Shown here one piece after another: positions 9,826 through 18,202 of a stretch of 61,992 nucleotides of DNA (position 1 is its first letter; each line of letters begins with the position of its first letter). Both the position numbers and the translations under genes were made by a program. The notes below the pieces were generated by a model. That model had not been told where the DNA came from, ran no database searches, and saw only the letters and a list, made by a program, of their open reading frames with translations. Origin of the DNA: Mycobacterium sp. 1245805.9 (GTDB lineage: Bacteria > Actinomycetota > Actinomycetes > Mycobacteriales > Mycobacteriaceae); the NCBI RefSeq assembly GCF_001672915.1, contig NZ_LZKR01000132.1, positions 1 through 61,992 of the forward strand, in the 5' to 3' direction.

Positions 9826-11160
9826 GTGTACCCGATGTCCCGTCGGGAGTTCTTCGCGGCCACGGCCGGCCTCGTCGGCGGCGGGCTGGCGGCCGGTTGC
9901 GGGTCGGGACCAAGCTCACCGTCGCCCGCGCCGGACGGCAAGGCGGTGCTCGTGGTCGGCGCCGGCATGGCCGGCCTGTCCGCCGCCCGCAGCCTGGCCG
10001 ACGCGGGATGGCCGGTGCGCGTCATCGAGGCCCGCGACCGCATCGGCGGCCGGGTGTACACCGACCGGGGTTGGGGCACGCCGCTCGAGATGGGCGCGTC
10101 CTGGATCCATGGCACGACGGACAATCCGGCCATGGAGCTGGCGCAAAAGGCGCGCGCGCAGCTCGCCCCCACCGACTACTACGGATGGGCGAAGCTGGCC
10201 GTCGATCCGCGGCTCCCGCCGCTGGCCTACGACCCGCAGACCTGGCGCGCCTTCGTGAAGCGGGCGCGCGGCCGCGTCGAGGACGGGAGCCTGGGCGCAG
10301 CCGTCGACGCCGCGGCGAGCCGCGCCGAGCTGGCCGATTCCGACCGCGCCCAATTGGCTTTCTACCTCACCTCCGAGATCGAGAACGAATACGCCGCCGG
10401 CGTGGATCAACTGTCCGCCACGACCTTTGACCGCGGCGACTACGCCGGCGGCGACCAGGACGTGATCACCAACGGCTACGACGCCCTGCCCCGGCTGCTG
10501 GCCGAGGGCCTCCAGATCCAGCTGCGGACGCCGGTCACCGCGATCGCACGCCGCGACAACTCCGTCGTCGTGCGGGCCGGGGACCGGTCGTTCGAGGGGC
10601 CCGGCGCGATCGTCACCGTGCCCCTGGGCGTTCTCAAGTCCGGGGCGATCGCCTTCGACCCGCCCCTTCCGGACGAACACCGAAACGCCGTGCAGGCGCT
10701 GGGATTCGGCGTGCTGTCCAAGAGCTACTTTCGCTTCGCCCGGCGAACGTGGGACGTAGAGAACGCCTTCTATCAATACCTCGGCAGCGAGCCGGGCGCG
10801 TGGACACAATGGTTCACGCTGCCGAGCGGGGCGGGCCCAATCGTGTTGGCTTTCAACGCCGGTGAGCGCGGCCGGTGGGCGGAGTCGGCCGCGCCGGGCG
10901 ACCTGATCGCCAGCTCGCTGCCGATTGCGCGCCAGCTGTTCGGCGGCGACGTGGCAGCGGTCGACGTGCGGACGTCGAATTGGACCGTCGACCCCTACGC
11001 GCTCGGCTCGTATTCGTTCCACGCGCCCGGCTCCGGGCTCGGCGACCGGCTTTACCTGGCGGGTGAGGCCGTCGGCGTCAACAATCCCGCCACCGTGACG
11101 GGCGCCATCGTCAGTGGCCGAAACGCCGCGGGCCAATTGATGCACCGGCTCAGCGGGTGA
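9826..11160 (+). CDS. Flavin amine oxidase, predicted Tat-exported lipoprotein
   Basis: A 444-residue FAD amine oxidase with an unusual N-terminus. MSRREFFAATAGLVGGG is a twin-arginine signal (SRREFF) and is followed by the lipobox LAAGC, so the protein should be exported folded with FAD and anchored outside the membrane. The FAD motif VLVVGAGMAGLSAARSLADA is at about 43-62, ARDRIGGRVYT follows, and the C-terminal RLYLAGEAVGVNNPATVTGA is the substrate/FAD end. GTG 9826 is the start of the frame; the ATG at 9835 (MSRREFF) is an equally good start. It is separated from the cytosolic AofH by one gene. Substrate could be a polyamine or an aromatic amine. Confidence 0.9.
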   Translation: MYPMSRREFFAATAGLVGGGLAAGCGSGPSSPSPAPDGKAVLVVGAGMAGLSAARSLADAGWPVRVIEARDRIGGRVYTDRGWGTPLEMGASWIHGTTDNPAMELAQKARAQLAPTDYYGWAKLAVDPRLPPLAYDPQTWRAFVKRARGRVEDGSLGAAVDAAASRAELADSDRAQLAFYLTSEIENEYAAGVDQLSATTFDRGDYAGGDQDVITNGYDALPRLLAEGLQIQLRTPVTAIARRDNSVVVRAGDRSFEGPGAIVTVPLGVLKSGAIAFDPPLPDEHRNAVQALGFGVLSKSYFRFARRTWDVENAFYQYLGSEPGAWTQWFTLPSGAGPIVLAFNAGERGRWAESAAPGDLIASSLPIARQLFGGDVAAVDVRTSNWTVDPYALGSYSFHAPGSGLGDRLYLAGEAVGVNNPATVTGAIVSGRNAAGQLMHRLSG

Positions 11161-11166
11161 GGACCG

Positions 11167-12246
11167 CTACCTCAGCTGCTTGAGCGTGGCGTGGGGGCTC
11201 TGGCCGTAGGTCTGTCGATACAGCACCGCGAACCGCCCGGTGTGCGCGAAGCCCCAACGCTGTGCGATCTCGGTGACGGTGGCGCCGGCGCGCTCGCGCG
11301 CGAGCAGCTCCTGGTGCGCGCGATGCAGCCGGACGCGGCGCATGTACTCGGTGGGAGTGGTGTCGAGCTGGCGCCGGAAAAGGTATTGGACCGCCCTGGG
11401 TGTCAGGTGCACGGCCGCGGCGATGTCGTTGATGCTCACGTCGCCGGCGGCGTGCCGGTGGATGAAGGCCACCGCTTCCTTCAGCGTCTCCGGCAGCGAG
11501 GGGTCGCCCGCCAGGTCCTGTTCGGTCGCGTTGGACGGGTAGCACTCGAGCAGCGCGCCGGCCAGCAGGGGCGCCATCGCCGCCACGATCATCGGCTGCT
11601 GGGCGGTGTCCGGCGCGGCCAACCCGGCGGTCACGTAGTCCAGCGCCCGATGCCACGCCCGCACGGCGCCCCGCGACCGTGGGCGCCAGTTGAGGAACCG
11701 GACGCGCTGCGACGGCGGCGAGCGCCAGTCCGCGGTGATCTTGTGCAACGCGTCGGGCGCGATGGTCACCACGTCGAACCGCGCGCCGTTTACCTGCAGC
11801 GCGCACGACATGCCGTGGGCGACCAGGATCGGGGAGTCGACATCGGGAAACGGTCCACCCGTCACGGTCAACGATCCGGCCCGGGGCTGAATCACGACGA
11901 TGTTTGCCGCCGGGCTTTCGGCGGGCGGGATCTCGAAGGTCGCCGGGCCGCGAATCAGCACCTCGTCGATCGCCATCGAAGCCGCCGCGCAGCGGCGGTG
12001 GATGACGGCCGAGCGGGTGGTGAGGCCGCTGACCCGCCAGCCCGGGGTGTATGCGCCGGCGAAGAAGCGGCGCAGGGCGTCGGGCTGGACGCTGCGGAAT
12101 TGCTCGTAGCGGACCGCCGCCGCGTTTTGGGCCGACGCAAGGTCACGCGCGGCGGGGCGGGCGGGGCGCACGTCGACCTGGATCTCGTCGGGTTCGCCAG
12201 CTACCCCGAGGGCGCCGGGCGCCGCGTCATCGGCGGTGGTCGTCAT
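11167..12246 (-). CDS. AraC-family transcriptional regulator
   Basis: A 359-residue regulator with an N-terminal AraC-binding-like domain (about 40-220) and a C-terminal double HTH. The first helix pair is in DVSINDIAAAVHLTPRAVQYLFRR (key part INDIAAAVHLTPRAVQ, about 275-290) and the second in VTEIAQRWGFAHTGRFAVLYRQTYGQSP (WGFAHTGRFAVLYRQTYGQSP region, about 332-352), both strongly conserved. Its ATG overlaps the TGA of the upstream glycosyltransferase by 4 bp, so they share a transcript that starts at a SigF-type promoter. Confidence 0.9.
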   Translation of the reverse strand: MTTTADDAAPGALGVAGEPDEIQVDVRPARPAARDLASAQNAAAVRYEQFRSVQPDALRRFFAGAYTPGWRVSGLTTRSAVIHRRCAAASMAIDEVLIRGPATFEIPPAESPAANIVVIQPRAGSLTVTGGPFPDVDSPILVAHGMSCALQVNGARFDVVTIAPDALHKITADWRSPPSQRVRFLNWRPRSRGAVRAWHRALDYVTAGLAAPDTAQQPMIVAAMAPLLAGALLECYPSNATEQDLAGDPSLPETLKEAVAFIHRHAAGDVSINDIAAAVHLTPRAVQYLFRRQLDTTPTEYMRRVRLHRAHQELLARERAGATVTEIAQRWGFAHTGRFAVLYRQTYGQSPHATLKQLR

Positions 12247-13403
12247 GGTCGGCCGGCGGGTCGGCGCACCGCCGCTCCGTCCGTCGCGACCGCGGCGGGA
12301 CCCGACGCCAGCGAGGCGAATTGGCGATAAATGTTCAGCGCGTCGAGACCGATCCGGTCCCAGGAAAAACGCGAGACCGCGCGGCTTCGCCCCGCCGCGC
12401 CCATGCTCTCACACTGAAAGCTTTGGGCCAGAAGACTTCTCAACGCCGCGGCCACCGCGGCGGGGCTACGTCGCGGTAACAGCAGCCCGGTGACGCCGTC
12501 CACCACGGTATCGGTCAGGACGCCTACCGGTAGCGCGACCACCGCCACTCCGCTGGCCATGGCCTGCAGTACCGGGTTCGCCCGCGGTGGTTGCCGCGGT
12601 GTGCACACGACCACGTCGGCGGATCGCAGCAGCGACGGCAGGTCGTCGTCGCCGACCGTGCCCGCGAAACGGACCCGGTTGGCGACGCCCATCTCGGCGG
12701 CGAAACGTTTCAGCTCGGCGCGCGCCCGGTCGTGGCCGGGCTCGCGGGCGGCGGTTTCGGCGATCACCAACTCCGCGCCGACGACCTTGGGCAGCACCCG
12801 AATGGCGACGTCGATGCCGTTGCCCGACAACGGATTCGGTGCCACGCAGAGGATGCGATGACGCGCATCGCGGGCGGCCGCCGGACCCACCGGGCTATAC
12901 CGTTCGACATCGACGCCGCTGCACAGGACGGACGCTCGAGCCCGCCCGTGCCGCAACCGGGCCAGTACATCGGCGTCGGCGCTGCATTCACCCGTCACCC
13001 ATGTCGCGCCACGCGCGAGCAGGGGCTCGATGCGTTCGCGTTCGCGCCCGTGCCGTGCGGCGGCACCGTTGGAGCGGGACGTCGCGGCCAACCCCTGGAA
13101 GCTCTGCACGGTCGGTATCCGCTGCCGTCGCGCGGCCAACTGGGCGGCCAACCCGCCCAGCCAGCCGTACGCGTGCACGACGTCCGGCTCCTCCGCCGAC
13201 CACACCCGCTCGAGCGCCTGCGCCCAGTCACCGACATAGGGCAGAACCGCCGCGGCGGGCGCGGGCGCGCCGGGACCCACCTGGATACCGCCCCCACCCC
13301 GCACGTAGGCCGTCGCCTCGTGACCCCGGGCCACCAGCGCCGCGCAAAGTTGCCGAGGGTCGTCACCGATGATGTCGTCGCCGGTGACGATTGCAATCTT
13401 CAC
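12243..13403 (-). CDS. Glycosyltransferase, GT4 type
   Basis: A 386-residue GT-B glycosyltransferase. The N-terminal domain has DVVHAYGWLGGLAAQLAARR; the C-terminal nucleotide-sugar domain has NPLSGNGIDVAIRVLP, VRFAGTVGDDDLPSLLRSADVVV and PVLQAMASGVAVVALPVG, the last replacing the usual E-x7-E acceptor region (Gln where the first Glu is expected). GTG 13403 is preferred because GGAGGGGG precedes it by about 6 nt; a TTG at 13418 lies upstream of that site. It is followed with overlap by the AraC gene. Donor and acceptor are unknown. Confidence 0.85.
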   Translation of the reverse strand: MKIAIVTGDDIIGDDPRQLCAALVARGHEATAYVRGGGGIQVGPGAPAPAAAVLPYVGDWAQALERVWSAEEPDVVHAYGWLGGLAAQLAARRQRIPTVQSFQGLAATSRSNGAAARHGRERERIEPLLARGATWVTGECSADADVLARLRHGRARASVLCSGVDVERYSPVGPAAARDARHRILCVAPNPLSGNGIDVAIRVLPKVVGAELVIAETAAREPGHDRARAELKRFAAEMGVANRVRFAGTVGDDDLPSLLRSADVVVCTPRQPPRANPVLQAMASGVAVVALPVGVLTDTVVDGVTGLLLPRRSPAAVAAALRSLLAQSFQCESMGAAGRSRAVSRFSWDRIGLDALNIYRQFASLASGPAAVATDGAAVRRPAGRP

Positions 13404-13445
13404 GACGGCCCCCTCCAACTCGCGCTGGACCCAACCCCAAAGACC

Positions 13446-13469
13446 TACCCGGCTAGCGGCGGGCGAAAC
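13446..13469 (-). promoter_or_regulatory. SigF-type promoter of the glycosyltransferase-AraC operon
   Basis: On the minus strand GTTT (13469-13466) is followed after 15 nt by GGGTA (13450-13446), matching the mycobacterial SigF consensus GTTT-N15-17-GGGTA. It lies about 43 nt before the GTG at 13403. Confidence 0.7.
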
Positions 13470-13560
13470 GCCGGACTTCGCGCCCTTCGTCCCAGGAGGC
13501 GGTGTTTCGCATCACGGATATGCATGGGATGGCACGTTCCGCGGGGGGACACTGGGGAGC

Positions 13561-14418
13561 ATGACGACCCCGGAGCCGCGCCCGCCGGTCGAGCTGGTGG
13601 TACTGCTGGCGTCGGCCGGCGGATTGGACGCGCTGTCCATCGTCCTGCACGATTTGCCGACGGAGTTCGCCGCCGCGGTCGTCGTGCAGCAGCACCTCGG
13701 CGGCCTGTCCAGCGTGCTTCCGACGATCCTGGGCCGACAGACGCCCCACCGCGTCAGCTGGGCGCGGGATGGCCGGAAGGTTGTGCCGGGAGAGGTCGTG
13801 GTCTGCCCGCCGGGGATGCATCTGGAAATGCTGCCCGACGGTCGCTCCCGCCTGCGCAAGATGGTGGCGCTGCTCGAGCGGCGATTCGATGTGCTGCTGG
13901 CGTCGGTGGCCAAGTCGTACGGAGCACGCGGCGTCGCGGTGTTGTTGTCGGGCTCCGGGCACGACGGCGCGATCGGCACCGTCGCGATGAAGCAGGCCGG
14001 CGCGATCGTCATCGCCCAGAGCCCGGACACCGCCCAGTACCCGTCGCTGCCGGTCGCCGCCGCGCGCGCCGGAGCCGATTTCGTGCTGCCGATCCACCAA
14101 ATCGGTCGGGTGCTGGCGGACATCGTCAGGGGCGCACCCCTACCCGAAAAGGTCGCGTCGGCAATGCCGCCGAGTCCGCCGGCGCCGCGCTCGACTGACC
14201 GATCGATGAAACCCGCTCCCAACACCGCGGCCACCCGCGCCGAGCGAGCGCGGCTGCGCGCCGACGAGCTGCGGCGCAGGCGCCAGGATCTGTCCGAAGG
14301 TTTCGGGGCGACCGAGCAGACCGTGTCGATCGCGCGGCGGCGGGCCCAAGAGTCGCTGCGCCGCGCGCAATTGGCGCACAAAGCGGCCTCCGAGGCGGCC
14401 GCGCGGTGGGGACACTGA
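13561..14418 (+). CDS. cheB: CheB-type methylesterase, no receiver domain
   Basis: A 285-residue protein carrying only the CheB catalytic domain. The triad is visible: Ser in LASAGGLDAL (about residue 17), His in VVVQQHLGG (about 44) and Asp in LLSGSGHDGAIG (about 138). There is no N-terminal receiver. The C-terminal 75 residues form an Arg/Ala-rich helical, probably coiled-coil tail (RAERARLRADELRRRRQ). ATG 13561 is taken as the start; the open frame extends upstream to 13369 but has no coding character. It converges on the CheR gene (gap 13 bp). CheB removes methyl groups from sensory receptors; no receptor gene is in view. Confidence 0.9.
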   Translation: MTTPEPRPPVELVVLLASAGGLDALSIVLHDLPTEFAAAVVVQQHLGGLSSVLPTILGRQTPHRVSWARDGRKVVPGEVVVCPPGMHLEMLPDGRSRLRKMVALLERRFDVLLASVAKSYGARGVAVLLSGSGHDGAIGTVAMKQAGAIVIAQSPDTAQYPSLPVAAARAGADFVLPIHQIGRVLADIVRGAPLPEKVASAMPPSPPAPRSTDRSMKPAPNTAATRAERARLRADELRRRRQDLSEGFGATEQTVSIARRRAQESLRRAQLAHKAASEAAARWGH

Positions 14419-14431
14419 CCGCCGCGTCGCG

Positions 14432-16321
14432 CTACGACGGGCTCACGACCTCCATCAGCAGCAGCGCGCCGACGACGCTCGCGTCGTCCCCCCGAAACGA
14501 TGTGCACACCACCCGCACCCGCGCCTGGCGGCCGCGCCGGTTGACGGCGTCGACCACCGCTTCCCCGGAGCTTTCCGGATCGACGAACGCGTTGCCGATC
14601 AGGGGCCGCACGTCGTCGAGCGGCAGCCCGATGTCCAGCCCGGTCAACTTGGACCCCGTCGTCTCGTTGGCCCGCAGCCCCCACAGGTCCTCGCAGCCCC
14701 GGTTCCACACCACTACCCGCATTTCCCGGTCCACCACCACCATCCCGAGCCGAACCGAGTTGATCAGCGAATCCAGGAAGTTCTTGGCGTCGTCCAGTTC
14801 GATGCTGCGTTCGCGCAGCGTGTCGTTGATGGTGTGCAGCTCGTCGTTGGTGGACTGCAGCTCCTCGTTCATCGTCTCGAGCTCTTCGTTGGTGGACTGC
14901 AGCTCCTCGTTGGTCGTCTCCAGCTCCTCGACGGTGGACTGCAGCTCCTCGTTGGTCGTCTCGAGTTCCTCGTTGGTCGATTGCAGCTCCTCGTAGGCCG
15001 CCTCGAGCTGGCGGTTGGTCTGCACGACCTTGTCGAGCAGGGCGCGCGTCGCGGTGACATCGAAGAACACGATCGACACCCCGAGCAGGCCGTTCTCGGC
15101 GTCGACGAGCGGGTTGACGTGGATCTCGAACCACACCGTCTCGGCGCCGGGCCGCTGCCACTTGACGTCCGGGATCCGCGTCGAGCGCCGCTCCACCTTG
15201 GCCTGCTCGAGGTAGGCGCGCAGCTCGACCGGGCGGTAGGAGACTTCGAGGTCGCGCAGGAGCCTGCCGATGTCGCGGGCCGAAAGCCCGAAGACGCTCT
15301 CCGCCTGCTGGTTGATCATCGCGACGGTGTCCTCGCCGGTGATCACGATCTGCGCCACGGGGCTAGCTCGAAAAGCCAAGTCGCGCACCGTGGTCAGGCC
15401 CGGCAGGTCGCCCTGGCGTTCGTAGAACGCGGCGGCCGGGTCGTACCGGTCGGCAACCCCCTGGGGCCCGGCGACCTTGCGGAAGATCCGGTTCTTGAGG
15501 TTCAACGGAGTGAAGCGGTCGCTGTGGCTCAACAGCATCTCGGCGTGACCGAGAAACAGTGTGCCCTGTGGGGCCAGCGCGAAATGCAAGCGCCCCACCA
15601 CATTTCGCTGAGTCTCCGCGTTGAGATACATCAGGGTGTTGCGGCACACCAACAGGTCGACGCGCGAAATGGGCGCGTCCTTGACCAGATCGTTGTGGCC
15701 GAAAATGACCGCGCGGCGCAGATCCTTGTGGAAAACGTAGCGGCCGTTGACCTGTTCGAAGTAGCGCGCCAACAGGTCCGGCGGCACCGACTCGACCGCC
15801 TTGGCCTCGTAGGACGCCGTGCGCGCCTCGGTGAGCGCCTCCTCGTCGATGTCGGTCGCGTAGATCTTGGCGCGCTGCCGGAACGCGTCGGGTCCCATCG
15901 CCTCGGCCAGCAGCATGGCCAGCGTGTAGGCCTCCTGCCCCGACGCGCATCCCGCGCTCCACACCCTGATCGGGTCGGCGGGCCCGCGCTCGGCCAGCAT
16001 CCGTGGGATGACCTCCGCGCCGACGAATTCCCAGGCATCGGGGTCCCGGAAGAACGCGGTCACGTTGATGAGGATCGTGTTGAACAGCGACGCGAATTCG
16101 TCCGAACTGGCCTGCAGGACGTCGAGATACTCCTCGAACGAGCGATACCCGGCCTGATCCATCCGGTGCCGGACCCGGCGCATGAGCGACGTGCGCTTGT
16201 AACCCGTGAAGTCGAAGCCGCGGGAATCCCGCATGTAGCGCAACAAAGCCTCGAAGGCCTCGTCGGTCGTGCCGTCCATCAAGGTCCCGTCGCGAGAGCG
16301 GTCGCCGTCGGACTCGAACAC
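14432..16321 (-). CDS. cheR: CheR-type methyltransferase with coiled coil and PAS domains
   Basis: A 629-residue hybrid. The N-terminal CheR_N/CheR domains (about 20-290) contain NVTAFFRDPDAWEF, the SAM-binding WSAGCASGQEAYTLAMLL and the CRNTLMYL segment. A PAS domain follows (about 315-430, VAQIVITGEDTVAMINQQAE), then a remarkably regular heptad coiled coil of ELQSTNEELETTN units (about 440-495), and a second PAS domain (about 510-625). This is the layout of CheB/CheR hybrid sensors with the CheB part on separate genes here. Start GTG 16321 lies 13 bp after the STAS-HATPase gene; an ATG about 45 nt further in is an alternative. Confidence 0.9.
   Translation of the reverse strand: MFESDGDRSRDGTLMDGTTDEAFEALLRYMRDSRGFDFTGYKRTSLMRRVRHRMDQAGYRSFEEYLDVLQASSDEFASLFNTILINVTAFFRDPDAWEFVGAEVIPRMLAERGPADPIRVWSAGCASGQEAYTLAMLLAEAMGPDAFRQRAKIYATDIDEEALTEARTASYEAKAVESVPPDLLARYFEQVNGRYVFHKDLRRAVIFGHNDLVKDAPISRVDLLVCRNTLMYLNAETQRNVVGRLHFALAPQGTLFLGHAEMLLSHSDRFTPLNLKNRIFRKVAGPQGVADRYDPAAAFYERQGDLPGLTTVRDLAFRASPVAQIVITGEDTVAMINQQAESVFGLSARDIGRLLRDLEVSYRPVELRAYLEQAKVERRSTRIPDVKWQRPGAETVWFEIHVNPLVDAENGLLGVSIVFFDVTATRALLDKVVQTNRQLEAAYEELQSTNEELETTNEELQSTVEELETTNEELQSTNEELETMNEELQSTNDELHTINDTLRERSIELDDAKNFLDSLINSVRLGMVVVDREMRVVVWNRGCEDLWGLRANETTGSKLTGLDIGLPLDDVRPLIGNAFVDPESSGEAVVDAVNRRGRQARVRVVCTSFRGDDASVVGALLLMEVVSPS
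14841..14996 (-). repeat. 42-bp tandem repeat encoding the CheR coiled coil
   Basis: The coiled-coil segment of the CheR gene consists of nearly four DNA units of 42 bp, each encoding the 14-residue pair EELQSTN-EELETTN with few substitutions. Nucleotide identity is high enough to permit slippage in exact multiples of 42 bp (or 21 bp), which would lengthen or shorten the coil without a frameshift. Confidence 0.75.
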
Positions 16322-16334
16322 TACTCTGGCCGCG

Positions 16335-17093
16335 TCAGAGCAGGTTTTCGTGACCGACCAGCGCCCATACCGTCTTTCCCGACGGCGTCGGCATCGCCCC
16401 CCACGCCCGGCACAACGAGGACACGATCGCCAACCCGGAAACGACCTCGGCGCCGCGATTGGAATCTTCGTGCCGCCCCGGCAGGCGATCGCTGCGATCC
16501 TCCACCGCGACCGTGACGGTGTCCCGATGGCTCTCCACGATGAGCGCCGGCACGCTTTCGGTGTGGTCGAGCACGTTTTCCACGAAGACGGTCGCCACCG
16601 TGGCCGCGACCGGGATCAGCTCGCGCTCGTCCCAGCGGGTGAGCCAGTCGGTGATCATGGCGCGGGCCAGGCCGACGCTTTCCCCGACGGCCGGCAGCTC
16701 GCTTCGCGCCCGGCGGCGGATGGCCATCGGCCGGTCGCGCGCGGCATCCAACGCCGAGGGCCGGGTGGGGTACACCGGCACGTACCGGGTCACGCCACCC
16801 GCGGCGATGGCTCGCCGAACCCGCGGATGTGAACACACCAGCAGGATGGGCACGTCCGGCCACACGCTGACGTGCCAGCGGGCGCTGGTGAACACGGTCC
16901 ACGCCGACGCCGACGGCGCCGACAGGCCGTTGACGTCGACGATCACTGCGCGCGGCTCGTCCAGCGCGGCCTTGATCACGGTGTCACGGATGGTCCGGTA
17001 CGTGGAGCTGTCCAGCACGCCGTCCATCACCAGGATCGGCACGTCGCGCCGCGGCGCCGCGTCGATCCGGACCGCTGCCCGCGGGTCAGCCAC
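16335..17093 (-). CDS. STAS-HATPase fusion, anti-sigma/antagonist-type regulator
   Basis: A 252-residue protein with two halves. The first (about 5-125) looks like a STAS domain, with the anti-sigma-antagonist core AVIVDVNGLSAPSASAWTVF, where the phospho-acceptor-type Ser is kept. The second (about 135-250) resembles an RsbW/HATPase_c_2 domain: N-box FVENVLDHT, then VAVEDRSDRLPGR, SGLAIVSSLCRAWG and GKTVWALV. The Glu four residues before the N-box Asn appears replaced by Val, so kinase activity is doubtful while nucleotide binding may remain. GTG 17093 overlaps the end of CheB by 8 bp; a GTG 9 nt upstream is also possible. Sits between CheB and CheR in one operon. Confidence 0.75.
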   Translation of the reverse strand: MADPRAAVRIDAAPRRDVPILVMDGVLDSSTYRTIRDTVIKAALDEPRAVIVDVNGLSAPSASAWTVFTSARWHVSVWPDVPILLVCSHPRVRRAIAAGGVTRYVPVYPTRPSALDAARDRPMAIRRRARSELPAVGESVGLARAMITDWLTRWDERELIPVAATVATVFVENVLDHTESVPALIVESHRDTVTVAVEDRSDRLPGRHEDSNRGAEVVSGLAIVSSLCRAWGAMPTPSGKTVWALVGHENLL

Positions 17094-18105
17094 CGGAATC
17101 ACCGCGCTCGGGCGCGCTGGCCGCCAGCCGTGAGCCAAGCACGGTGAGTGCGTGCTCGCTTTCCTCGGCCAGCGAGTTGTAGTGCCGAGAGACCGGGCCG
17201 GCACCGGCCTTGTCGGCCAGTTTGCGGGCCAGCCTGGCCTTTTCCTGCAGGCTGCGCAGCGCGACCCAGAGCGCGCCGTCGACCTCCTCGTCGCGGGCGC
17301 CAAGCAGGGCGTCGGCCGTCCAGGCGTGACCCACCTGGCAGCGAAAGTGGCCCTCGGTGATCGAGATCAGGGCGCCGTTGCAGTCGGGGCAGGTGTAGCC
17401 GGACTGGGTACCAAGGTCTTGCGTGTCGAAGTCGGTCGAAAACCGCGAGCTCATGGCGATCCGGTTCTCAAGCTCCAGCGCGGCGTCCGGTTCCATTGGT
17501 GGGTCCTCGATTTCTTTCTGGGACAGCTCTTTGAGAACCGCGCCGATGTCGGCCGCCGCGGCCTGCCGGTTCAGCACACCGGCCTCTCGGGCGTTGGTCG
17601 GCAGCGCCGGGAACATTGCATCCTCGGCCGACTGGCCGATGGCGACGCCGCCGCGCGAGCGGATCGCCCCCAGGCCAAGCACCCCGTCGTCGAGCGCGCC
17701 CGAGAGCAGCACGCCGACCGCGCGGGGCCCGAAGGCCACGGCGGCCGAACGGAACAACGCGTTGATCGCGGGCCGGTGCCCGTTCTCGGTCGGCCCCTGC
17801 GACAACACGATGCGATGATCGCGGACCAGCAGGTGGCGGTCCGGGCGGCCGACATAGATGCGGCCCGGCTCGAGCCTCGCACCGTCCTCGGCGGGGACTG
17901 CCGGCAGCGGGCCGCTGCGATCGATGATTCGTGCCAGGACGCTGGGCGCGCCCGCGGGGACGTGCAGCACCATCAGGTATGCGTACGGCAGGTCGGCCGA
18001 CAACCCGGCAGCCAGACGCGAGAGTGCGTCGACGCCTCCCGCCGAGGCACCGATCGCGACCACTCCGCGCAGCCCGTCGTTTTGGTCGGTCGCCTCAATC
18101 ACCAC
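17086..18105 (-). CDS. cheB: CheB-type methylesterase with C-terminal zinc-ribbon segment
   Basis: A 339-residue protein. The CheB catalytic domain (about 12-195) shows IGASAGGVDAL (Ser), LHVPAGAPS (His) and LLSGALDDGVLGL (Asp). There is no receiver domain. A C-terminal segment contains CPDCNGAL and FRCQVGHAW, which looks like a small metal-binding ribbon, followed by a helical end. The start is GTG 18105, followed by a second GTG codon. It is the first gene of a minus-strand operon CheB, STAS-HATPase, CheR-PAS. This architecture is known for CheB proteins outside flagellar chemotaxis. Confidence 0.9.
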   Translation of the reverse strand: MVIEATDQNDGLRGVVAIGASAGGVDALSRLAAGLSADLPYAYLMVLHVPAGAPSVLARIIDRSGPLPAVPAEDGARLEPGRIYVGRPDRHLLVRDHRIVLSQGPTENGHRPAINALFRSAAVAFGPRAVGVLLSGALDDGVLGLGAIRSRGGVAIGQSAEDAMFPALPTNAREAGVLNRQAAAADIGAVLKELSQKEIEDPPMEPDAALELENRIAMSSRFSTDFDTQDLGTQSGYTCPDCNGALISITEGHFRCQVGHAWTADALLGARDEEVDGALWVALRSLQEKARLARKLADKAGAGPVSRHYNSLAEESEHALTVLGSRLAASAPERGDSGG

Positions 18106-18168
18106 CCTCGACTACCCCCATTAAGGGTAGGTAACCGGGTGGCCGGTGGATAGGGACGCATCGGCCCG

Positions 18169-18192
18169 GTTTACCCGGGGCGCGCCGTGGTA
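18169..18192 (+). promoter_or_regulatory. Candidate SigF-type promoter of katE (imperfect)
   Basis: GTTT (18169-18172), 15 nt, then TGGTA (18188-18192), one base off GGGTA, ends 10 bp before the katE ATG. The site is an imperfect inverted repeat (GGTTTACC ... GGTAACC), so the minus strand also reads GTTA-N14-GGGTA toward the cheB operon. Confidence 0.4.
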
Positions 18193-18202
18193 ACCGAACG
18201 AA

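Noticed and set aside
13369..13560. Start of CheB at 13369
   Set aside because: The segment contains the SigF-type promoter of the opposite operon and reads as non-coding; the domain begins right after ATG 13561.
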